Positions 48,945 to 57,600 of a stretch of DNA of 64,000 bases are shown piece after piece. Every line of letters begins with the position of its first letter. Position 1 is the stretch's first letter. Under the pieces are notes generated by a model. That model had not been told where the DNA came from and did no database searches. It saw only the letters and a list, made by a program, of their open reading frames with translations. The translations under genes were made by a program, and so were the position numbers. The DNA comes from Bacteroidaceae bacterium (lineage in GTDB: Bacteria > Bacteroidota > Bacteroidia > Bacteroidales > Bacteroidaceae), in NCBI GenBank assembly GCA_017529865.1, contig JAFXNA010000004.1, forward strand, positions 186,001 through 250,000, in the 5' to 3' direction.

Positions 48945-50336
48945 ATGTCCGCTAGGTTGGAACTATATAAATACACAGGTAAAGACGGAGACTTTGGTAC
49001 ACATGTAGAAAGCCTTGGTCTCAAGCGTATTGATACATGTGTCCCGTCTGTTTATTCAGATGAACATCTGAATGGTGAAACAAAGCCGTCGGATGACGCG
49101 AGTGATTGTGCAACATATTGCATTTACAGGCCAGATGACCCTGAGTGCAAGGCATATTCTTTCGAGTGTGTTTTCAAGCTCATGTTGAAAGACCCGCCAG
49201 ACGTTCAGTTGAGTAACGTTCGCCTGTATCCAGTCGGACCTCGACCCGAGGAACCTGATACTGCTAGACTGTATATAGGAAACTCTGTTGAATATCACCA
49301 GCCGACTAACACCAAGTCTGTAATCGCCGTGAACGATATTTGGGATTACAGCAAAGACCATCCGTTCTACTTGACGGTTGCTGGAAACAGCGGCCAGATG
49401 CTGGACTATCGTTTGACAAACACTTCGTACAATGTCGAGTGGAAGGACTACGGTTTCGGCAACGTGATGGTTATGAACGGGGTTCGTCAGCCGATGATAC
49501 CTATTCCGAACAAGCAGGATGGAACCCCAGTGAAGGTGACGTTCTTTAACCACACGTTCATGCCGACAGAGGCTGACTTTATCAGGTTCGTTGACCCTGA
49601 TACTGGCATCGACATTACCGACGACGAAGAATTTGTCATAGACCGTGGTGTTGCCGAGAACAATGTGCAGTATTTGACTATTGCTGTGGACATGAAGTTC
49701 ATGATGGCCCATCCGAAGGGCATCATCTACCATATTCCGCAGTTCCCGCCTACGACAGGTTACTTTATCTCATGGGCATTGCTGCCTTCTCAGGCCGAAC
49801 CTGGTGGCAAGGTCACGGACAAATTGGTGGAAACGGTTGATGTACAGGTGAAGTGTGGCCCTCATGGTCATCCTGAATACTACCTGAACGGAGCTAGGAA
49901 GCCTATGCTGACCCTTGCTCCTGGTGTAATCTACCATTTCATCAACCATGACGGCTCTCGCTTCCCGATGAGGTTCATCAAGGATTGCCGCATCCCGAAC
50001 GCAGCCGATGTGAATAACATAGTGGTTGACGGTGTGACTGTCCTCAATGGCGGCACAGACCAAGAGGAAATCTTTGTTGACCCAGAAATCACCTTGAAGC
50101 ATGGCGCCTGCATAAATGCATATGAGGCTGTCTGCGAGATGAATGTGGGTAATTCCGCCTTCGTTCACCCTATCTGCATGGTCGGAAACTACAATATCTG
50201 CCGACCGATGGGCTCGATTTACAACCCGATGCTGGCCGGGGAGACCGACTACGTCTACTTGCAGCTAGAAATCGACGGAAAGACCAAGCCTGGTTACTGT
50301 GTACCCGACATTAAGATTGAATATGATGAAAATTAA
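48945..50336 (+). CDS. Beta-rich virion protein with two related domains, 463 aa
   Basis: Unknown family. Two stretches look like repeats: near residue 175 VMNGVRQPMIPIPNKQDGTPV-x-VTFFNHTFMP, and near residue 315 YLNGARKPMLTLAPGVIYHFINHDGSRFPM. Both have (N-G-x-R)-P-M, a strand, a [FH]-x-N-H turn and a further Pro-Met, a pattern that resembles cupredoxin-type sandwiches, but copper ligands are not evident. Cys-rich spots (CATYCIYRPDDPEC) are near the N-terminus. Starts 2 bp after the 749-aa gene with AGAGGGG ahead. Confidence 0.7.
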   Translation: MSARLELYKYTGKDGDFGTHVESLGLKRIDTCVPSVYSDEHLNGETKPSDDASDCATYCIYRPDDPECKAYSFECVFKLMLKDPPDVQLSNVRLYPVGPRPEEPDTARLYIGNSVEYHQPTNTKSVIAVNDIWDYSKDHPFYLTVAGNSGQMLDYRLTNTSYNVEWKDYGFGNVMVMNGVRQPMIPIPNKQDGTPVKVTFFNHTFMPTEADFIRFVDPDTGIDITDDEEFVIDRGVAENNVQYLTIAVDMKFMMAHPKGIIYHIPQFPPTTGYFISWALLPSQAEPGGKVTDKLVETVDVQVKCGPHGHPEYYLNGARKPMLTLAPGVIYHFINHDGSRFPMRFIKDCRIPNAADVNNIVVDGVTVLNGGTDQEEIFVDPEITLKHGACINAYEAVCEMNVGNSAFVHPICMVGNYNICRPMGSIYNPMLAGETDYVYLQLEIDGKTKPGYCVPDIKIEYDEN

Positions 50337-50358
50337 TTTTTAACAGTTGATTAAATCC

Positions 50359-50368
50359 TATAAACTAT
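50359..50368 (+). promoter_or_regulatory. Late promoter element TATAAACTAT
   Basis: Exact match 31 bp before the start of the acidic repeat protein. It overlaps an upstream in-frame ATG, which argues against that ATG as the start. Confidence 0.72.
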
Positions 50369-50399
50369 GTGTATAATGAATCGTTTTACGAGGAAGAAA

Positions 50400-51896
50400 A
50401 TGTCTAACGAAAAAGAACAAAAACCAACGGTGCTTGAAGCAAATCTCGCTTTTGATGCTTCGCCCGCTCTTTTTGAGTCAATTATGGCTGAAGGTCCCAT
50501 CAAGTACGGACTGGACGACGACGGTATCGACATGATTACTACCCCAGAAGGTGATGAGGTTGTAGACCCTCGTTCCATCATGGATGTTAATGTCAATGCT
50601 CCTGTTCAGTCTGGTGCTAGGTTCAATTCAGAAATTGACCAAATTTCCCAGGAAGAAGGCGACCAATACATGAGTCAGTTCCAGGACTACATCGAGAATA
50701 TCCACAAGTTGGAAATCACCGATGATGATATCGATGTTGCTGGTGCTACTATTCAGATGCTGAACAATACTCGACAGGACGTTGCTGGTTACATCCATCA
50801 ACAGATTGCTGACGCCACTGCTCGCCTTAGCAAGCAGAACGTCAACCCTGCTCAGCCTGAGGGTGTTGCAACTGACATGACTGGCGATGACCGTATCCCA
50901 AGTGAAGAAGTTCCTGGTGGTATGGACGCTGGAATGGAAGGCGGCATGGAACTCGGCGAGGAAGGTGCTCCCGACCTTGGTGATGGCGGCTTGACCGAAA
51001 TTGACACCACGACCCATCTGACCCCAGAGGAAGATACTGGTGACGCTGGTCTTGGCGATGTCGATATGGGTCTTGGCGACATTGAAAACCTGGGTTCTGA
51101 ACCTGCTGAACCTGCTCCTGAGGCTGGTCTTGATGCGGGTGCTGATTTGGGTCTTGGAGAAGAGCCTGCTGCTCCTGCCGAAGGCGAAGGTGAACCTGCT
51201 CCCGAAGAAGGTGCTCCCGAAGAAGGTGCTTCCGACGATGGTGAATACGACCCGTTTAGCGACCTAGACCTTGGTGAAGGTGAATCCGCTGGTGAAGGTG
51301 AGCCTGCTTCCGAAGAGGAACCCGCTTCCGAAGAAGGTGCTTCCGAGGAAGAACCAGCTCCTGTAAGCGAAGATGAAGGTTCTGATGAACCCGCTGGCGA
51401 AGCTGACGAGGGCGAGGAAAAGGACAAGAAAAGCGAACCCTTGACCGAATCGGTGTACAAGCAAAATTTTCGTGCACGCCTTGAATCTGTGATTAACACA
51501 TACCAAGAGCTCTGCAAGCGTCGTGACGCTCAGGCCAAGTGCGAGGCTATCGTGAATGAGGCAAACAAGAAGATGCTTGCTGAGTCCGTTAACCAGAGCA
51601 GCCTCAAGGCAAAGTGCGAATCCATCGTTGGTGCTTACCGTCAGGCAACCGCCAAGACTAGGCTGAAAGCTAAGCTGGAATCCATTGTTGGAAAGTACCG
51701 TCAGCAGAAGATGATGGCGGAATCCGTTGCCAACAGTGCTCCCGCAATGAACCAGAAGCCAGTCATGGACGACTCTGCTCGGTTTGCAAAGATGAAGGCT
51801 CAGTGCGAATCTATCGTTAACGACTTCCGTAAGGCAGAATCCACTGCTAATACGGCAAAGGCTATTATCGATAGCTACAAGCAGAGTCTCGTTTAA
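50400..51896 (+). CDS. Highly acidic repeat protein, 498 aa (scaffold-like)
   Basis: From ATG 50400, with GAGGAA eight bases upstream; earlier in-frame ATGs overlap the promoter. Residues 170-335 are low-complexity Glu/Ala/Gly/Pro/Ser/Asp (EPAPEEGAPEEGA). The C-terminal 130 residues hold about five copies of a 12-residue motif around [KQ]C-E-[SA]-I-V-x(2)-[YF]-[RK], for example AKCESIVGAYRQ, MKAQCESIVNDFRK. Acidic, extended and helical proteins of this sort are typical of phage prohead scaffolds. It is followed by a terminator. Which head or tail role is not decidable. Confidence 0.75.
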   Translation: MSNEKEQKPTVLEANLAFDASPALFESIMAEGPIKYGLDDDGIDMITTPEGDEVVDPRSIMDVNVNAPVQSGARFNSEIDQISQEEGDQYMSQFQDYIENIHKLEITDDDIDVAGATIQMLNNTRQDVAGYIHQQIADATARLSKQNVNPAQPEGVATDMTGDDRIPSEEVPGGMDAGMEGGMELGEEGAPDLGDGGLTEIDTTTHLTPEEDTGDAGLGDVDMGLGDIENLGSEPAEPAPEAGLDAGADLGLGEEPAAPAEGEGEPAPEEGAPEEGASDDGEYDPFSDLDLGEGESAGEGEPASEEEPASEEGASEEEPAPVSEDEGSDEPAGEADEGEEKDKKSEPLTESVYKQNFRARLESVINTYQELCKRRDAQAKCEAIVNEANKKMLAESVNQSSLKAKCESIVGAYRQATAKTRLKAKLESIVGKYRQQKMMAESVANSAPAMNQKPVMDDSARFAKMKAQCESIVNDFRKAESTANTAKAIIDSYKQSLV

Positions 51897-51919
51897 TAAG
51901 GACTGCACTAAATTTCAAT

Positions 51920-51950
51920 AGACGACGGATATATGTCCGCCGTCTTTTTT
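51920..51950 (+). terminator. Terminator after the acidic repeat protein
   Basis: 9-bp stem GACGACGGA/TCCGCCGTC (one mismatch), TTTTTT tail. Confidence 0.8.
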
Positions 51951-51974
51951 AATGGTCGGAAATTCGTACCGTAT

Positions 51975-51984
51975 TATAAACTAT
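51975..51984 (+). promoter_or_regulatory. Late promoter element TATAAACTAT
   Basis: Exact match 23 bp before the gp6-like gene; likely drives the baseplate operon to about 61006. Confidence 0.72.
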
Positions 51985-52007
51985 TTTTGAAATAAAGACA
52001 GTTCATT

Positions 52008-54614
52008 ATGGCGACTAACATATCTCGGAAATACACTAATATCTCGTATGATGACATCAGGGACAACTTGTTAACCATCTTTAAGGCCAAGGGTGGAAAG
52101 CTGGCCGATTTTAGCACGTCGTCATACGGAAGAATGATGATTGAACTTTTCTCTGGTGTGGCCGACCTCATGGCATACTACGGAGAAAGCTCATTCAACA
52201 ACGCTTTCCTTGAAACTGCCTACAACACCCCAGCAATCTATGCTGGTGCTAGGATGCTTGGGTACAGCATTCGCAGACCCGTCCCAGCAAAAGCGGCATT
52301 TGCCATACAGACCAAGAAGACTGGCGTTTACGGAAAGATTAAGATTTTCATCCCGATGGGAACCCAGTTCAGTATCGGAAGCAGCATTCTTACTGCCGTC
52401 ACCGACTCCGAATGGGAATATGACAGAAACAACGACCCTGATGAAACTGGCCTTTTGAAACTGATATCTGGAAACTGCGTTTGTGCAGAAGGATACTTCA
52501 AGGAAACTGTCTTTGTGTCCAACGGTACTCAGAACCAGACATTCTATCTTGCTGATGGTGGATTTAGCGACTATTTCGGGGAAAATGACCCCAACTATTC
52601 AGAAGGCCACAAGTTCGAAAGTAGGAAGAATACGTTTACGAGTGTCACAACGGATGCTTCCCTTGTAGATAACTTTGACAGCACCGATGCAATCAACGGA
52701 AATATTTACTGGAGAATTTCCCGTAGAGGTTTCATTGACCCTGCGTTGGAAAACAAGGTAAACGACATCGAAGCGTTTGTCGAAGGAGAAAACTCGACGA
52801 CCAACTATACGGTGTTGCTGGAAACTGCAAACGACGGAAGCGTACAGGTAAGGTTTGGCGACGGTTTGAAATCAGCTATTCCTTACGGCGAAGTAAAGGT
52901 TCATTACTTCTACACAAACGGTGAACGTGGAAACCTCATCAACGTCGTTGGAACGAAGATTAACCCGTACAAGTCCAACATCCATATTCGTAATGAATAT
53001 GAGAACGAGTCCGATATCAAGCTGGATGACCTGAGTTTCGCATTGACTAGCGACGTTAGGGGCGGCCTTGATATCGAAAGCATCGAGTCCATCAAGAACA
53101 ATGCACCGTCAATCTATTCTACTTTGGATAGGTTGGTGAACAAGTTGAGCTACCAGATATTCCTCAGCAGGTATGCGGACATCAAGTATGCTACTGCGTT
53201 TGGCGAGGATATTCTGAACACGAAACTTCCTGACGGAACGCTTGACATCAAGTACATGAACCAAGTTAGGTTCACTGCTATCAAGGACCTTTACAGGTTG
53301 AAGGATGACAAGTATTACCCGACAGCACCTGACGAGTATTTCCTCTCTGGTTTCAAGGTTAACGGCCTGATGTATATCTGGCAATACGATAACCAGAAGA
53401 TGCCTGACAAGACTTGTGCATACAAGTTCAGGGATGCTATGGAAGCCGCTGTTCAGAATGTGGCTGAGGCTTTGGCGGCTGACAAGGATTCGACACATAA
53501 TGTTGAGTATTACCGCCAGTTAGTGGTACGGGGTATTCCTAATACCCAGTCATTCCAAGACATCATCACTCTCCCGTATGTCGATACGGTGTTCGGAGCG
53601 AAGGTTACTCCGTATGACTTTGTTGAAGTTGGTAGTGAAATCGACAGTATCATGAGGGCTTTGAACCGTCGTGGTATGATTACGGTTGGTGCTGGATACC
53701 ACATGTATGTGTATCCAGTTGTTCACAACTATAATATCAAGCTGGAACTTATCCTGTATCGTGGTAACAATTTCAGCGACATCAAGGAAAAGCTGAAATA
53801 CACAGTATACAAGTATCTCAAGGACAATACCGATTTCAAGACGGGAATTTACAGGTCGAGGATTGCATCCTTAATCCATACGTTCCCTGAGGTCGCTGGT
53901 GTGAATGTCACGTTCGAGGCGGCCAACGACATGTATGATGGCTTGGATTTGACTGAATTGATATGGATGGGCGATGCGACAAGCGAGTATATCACGTCTG
54001 GCTCTATAAGCAAGGATGGGTTCGAAATCACGCTTGGATATACACACCATGCTCCTGGTCATAGTTCTGTTACTGAAGACCTTACGTTCCCTGTTCCTTC
54101 TCAGAATGAAATATCTAATCTCATCAGTGCATACTACAAGCAGTATCTGGCTACTACCACTGATGGAAAATACGTTGTCAGGGACGGTATCAACGAGGAT
54201 GATGTAGACAAGTTCGTTGCCTATATTTGGGACCTTTTGATGCAGTCTATGTTCAAGTCTGTGTATGCCGCATACAAGGATGCTCGTGGAACGGGCGACC
54301 TTGAACGTGCGAACAGGTATTACGACGTGATTACTGCTATCAAGGGATGGAGCATCACGAAGGAAAACAAGTTGGAGTTCATTGATACGGACGTTATCAC
54401 TTCCATGACTGAAAAGAACGGAAACGTCATGTATGACTATATCCGCTACGGACTGGAATATGTGAAACTCGTTCGAAACATCCTGTTGTACAAGGTTGCA
54501 AAGAGCCTTATCGACAAGGACGGAAACATTACGAACTATTCAATGGACAACGAGATTGTCCAGTGCGAGATACATCCCGAGGATATCACGATTTCCTACG
54601 ATAGGGAAATCTAA
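52008..54614 (+). CDS. 6: gp6-like baseplate wedge protein
   Basis: 868 residues. The N-terminal segment (KGGKLADFSTSSYGRMMIELFSGVADLMAYYGESSFNNAFLETA) matches the gp6/J-like baseplate pattern: G-S-x-x-x-x-L-[IL]-x(5)-D-x-x-A-Y-x(4)-N-x-x-F-L-x-T-A, followed by R-x-x-G-Y-x-x-x-x-P-x-x-A. Gp6 forms the inner iris ring of the contractile baseplate with gp7 and gp25. A large C-terminal part (residues 520-868) is strand-and-helix-rich and longer than T4 gp6 (660). The genes for gp7-like and gp5-like follow closely. Confidence 0.85.
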   Translation: MATNISRKYTNISYDDIRDNLLTIFKAKGGKLADFSTSSYGRMMIELFSGVADLMAYYGESSFNNAFLETAYNTPAIYAGARMLGYSIRRPVPAKAAFAIQTKKTGVYGKIKIFIPMGTQFSIGSSILTAVTDSEWEYDRNNDPDETGLLKLISGNCVCAEGYFKETVFVSNGTQNQTFYLADGGFSDYFGENDPNYSEGHKFESRKNTFTSVTTDASLVDNFDSTDAINGNIYWRISRRGFIDPALENKVNDIEAFVEGENSTTNYTVLLETANDGSVQVRFGDGLKSAIPYGEVKVHYFYTNGERGNLINVVGTKINPYKSNIHIRNEYENESDIKLDDLSFALTSDVRGGLDIESIESIKNNAPSIYSTLDRLVNKLSYQIFLSRYADIKYATAFGEDILNTKLPDGTLDIKYMNQVRFTAIKDLYRLKDDKYYPTAPDEYFLSGFKVNGLMYIWQYDNQKMPDKTCAYKFRDAMEAAVQNVAEALAADKDSTHNVEYYRQLVVRGIPNTQSFQDIITLPYVDTVFGAKVTPYDFVEVGSEIDSIMRALNRRGMITVGAGYHMYVYPVVHNYNIKLELILYRGNNFSDIKEKLKYTVYKYLKDNTDFKTGIYRSRIASLIHTFPEVAGVNVTFEAANDMYDGLDLTELIWMGDATSEYITSGSISKDGFEITLGYTHHAPGHSSVTEDLTFPVPSQNEISNLISAYYKQYLATTTDGKYVVRDGINEDDVDKFVAYIWDLLMQSMFKSVYAAYKDARGTGDLERANRYYDVITAIKGWSITKENKLEFIDTDVITSMTEKNGNVMYDYIRYGLEYVKLVRNILLYKVAKSLIDKDGNITNYSMDNEIVQCEIHPEDITISYDREI

Positions 54615-54623
54615 GGGGCGAAA

Positions 54624-57600
54624 ATGGCAAAGAATCCTATTGCAGTAAATGATGGCGGACTTTTCCGCTTCGTAGATTTCATGAACTACGTCCCCGACTT
54701 CCTGAAGGAAGAGGAGGACGTTGTTACCCTTATGCAGTTGTTCAGCGACTACCTGAACAACGCTTACAGGAACCTTGAAGATTCTACCAGGTTTACGTTC
54801 AACTATTTTGCGACCGAGAGTACAGCCAAGGAAATTAAGAACCGTATAGACGAGTTCGTGAAGAAGCTATCTGCATGTGACAGCAATAACCTTTATGTTT
54901 ATTACTTGTCGATGCCTAGAACTAATGCCACGTACAATACGACCGCAGCGTTAACTTATATCAAGAACCCCGTTTACTATGAAGGTGAGTTTAGTGAAAC
55001 CATTCCGCTGGATGTGTTCAAAAACATGATGAAGGGAAACAGTAGTGGAGACCCTTCAAGCGATGGCGATGTTATCTATATCCAGTATAAGGACAATAGC
55101 ATTTATCCGTATTACATCAACAAGGCTGACAACCTGTTGGTTCTTGACCCGATGCGTACATCACAGGACCCGTTCAAGAATACGCTCAATACGATGATTA
55201 ACGGCGCTCCCCGTGTGATTAAATTCATTCCGAAAGATGTTAGCGAACCGATAGTATCATTTATCGGGCAAATTAACAACGCCAATGTGTACAGCATCAA
55301 GTTTGATGTCACTATTAACGAGGTGGAGAATGCTCCGTCGAAATACAGGACTGAAATAGGAACAGACACAATCGATGTGGACTTGTTCGACTACCTTGAC
55401 GGCACCGATTATGTTTTCGTGGATAATGCTACTCATGCGGACATGTTCGAATGGAAAGGTGATACGCCTACTGGTGTATTCTATTTCAAAGACCTGTATG
55501 ACTTTGTCAATGGGGAAAATTCATACATATATCAGGCATACAGGATAGAAAAGGTTGAGTTTATTGAGAATGAGAACAATTCATCTCGCTCTGACTATGG
55601 CTATTTGACACTGTCCAATGTGGTTAACCTCAATGTTGGAGATTCTTTTATTATCGAAAGTAACGAGGTTATCGGTACTAGCAACACCCATAATGTTACT
55701 CTTGGCGGTTCGTACACGGTTCTTAACGAACCTTGCGGAAACGTGCTGAAAATCAAGTTCAGACCGACGATAGACCTAACTCCTGGTCTGTCCCGTGTAA
55801 AACATATGACAATGCCGAATAGACTGTACAGGTATTCATTGTCATATTCTCATCTTGGTTACGACTATTCTCGTATCACTCCGATAATTGAATGGGACCC
55901 AGAGGCATCCTTTAATGCTAATCTGGTCAAGGAAGGCGATACAGTATATCCGTACAATACTGTGGGTAACAAGAAGATTGGTGAACTGCGTTTCGAAAAC
56001 ATATACAGTTTTGAAGAAGACCCGAATGACAGCAATTCTTATATCCATGTGAAGCCGAAGAATTTTGTTGATATTCCAGAGAGCATTGCAATCGAGGCTG
56101 GTGGTCACTATTATTTTGAATATCGCTATACGGGTACGGACGACCTGTTTGATGATAATGCGTTTGATAACGTGTTTGACCATCCTCTCGCAAGTTATTC
56201 TGTATCTGGTGGCCGTTCGTATTTTAGACGACTGAAAGAAAATACTCAGTTGAAGTTCCCGTCGATAGGCACTGGGGATAAAGACAGCATAAATATAAAG
56301 GTGGCAAAATCATTGGTCGTTGATGTGTATGCGATTAAGTCTGCAATGGGTATCTATGATGAATTTACTACGGATAATAGTGACGCTATAATGTATAGCG
56401 ATGTCTGCCCTGATGCTGGTGATTTTTGCCTAATAACGAAAATTGAACTTGGTGAAAACGGGCTTATTCGAACAGCGGTTAACGAATTGTACACCATTCA
56501 GCAATCTACCCTGATGGACCCCGCTGGTGCAAAGTATCATGTGGTATTCGACAAGGATGTACCATTCCTTAATAACGGAGTATTTGAATTCAGCTTCTTG
56601 AAAGGTCCAAAGGATAAGTCTAGGGCTGTCCTTGGTGCAGTTGATGTTGCTACAAATACTGCAAAGTGCCGCTATCGCTATGAAGATATCTTCACTGCCG
56701 ACTACTGGATGCCATCTGATGGTTCATATCTATTGAAGTGTGCATACACCGATGAATTTGATGTTGTAATGCACATTTCAAAATATGAGGAAACCCATGG
56801 TTACAATACTGGCGATATGATTTACTTGTCAGATACGCAGTCTGTGTATCGTGTGGTAAGACCTATTTCCAGTGCAGATACTAAGGATGAGGTGAAGGAA
56901 AACGGAGCCATCGTCCCTTACATGTACACTGTTGCGGACATAGCAAGAAAGCCTATATACAACGAGTACATGGAAGGTATTTTCCGTACATCTCAACTTG
57001 AGTATGGCGAGACTGTTGATATTAGCCAATATGAAAAGCTGAATGATGTCATGAATAGGCTGTTCATTGAAAAGGCTGATGACAACAGGCTGATTTTCGG
57101 ATGGAAGGATAGGGACTTCCTGATGAACATGTCTACATACAACACATCTGGTAAAGCTAGGACGGGTTTCTGCGAGTTCTATACTACTTACGATGAAAAC
57201 GACATCGTATTGAAGAACATGGAAAACTACTCGGTGGCCAGTACGATTCCAGGTGAAGGAATAAATCTGAAAGGTCTTTCTAATACACTGACGGTGAATT
57301 CCACTAGAATGATAGCAAATGCTATTGAGCAAGGCAAATATCTAGTGGAAGTGACAGCGGCAAAGCATAACCTACCAGACAAGTCTAAGGTTAGGGTAAC
57401 AGGAGCAAAGAGCCCTTATGAGTTGTTTGACTTCAACACCCCGCTTAATGAGTTTGACACCATTACAGTTGTAGACAAGGATACCTTCACATACGTACGG
57501 CATTCCGATTACGACGAACCGACTGTTGTGACGTATGATAAGGCTACTATCACTGGATATCGTGACATCTACAATCCGATAACACGGATAGATTACTACA

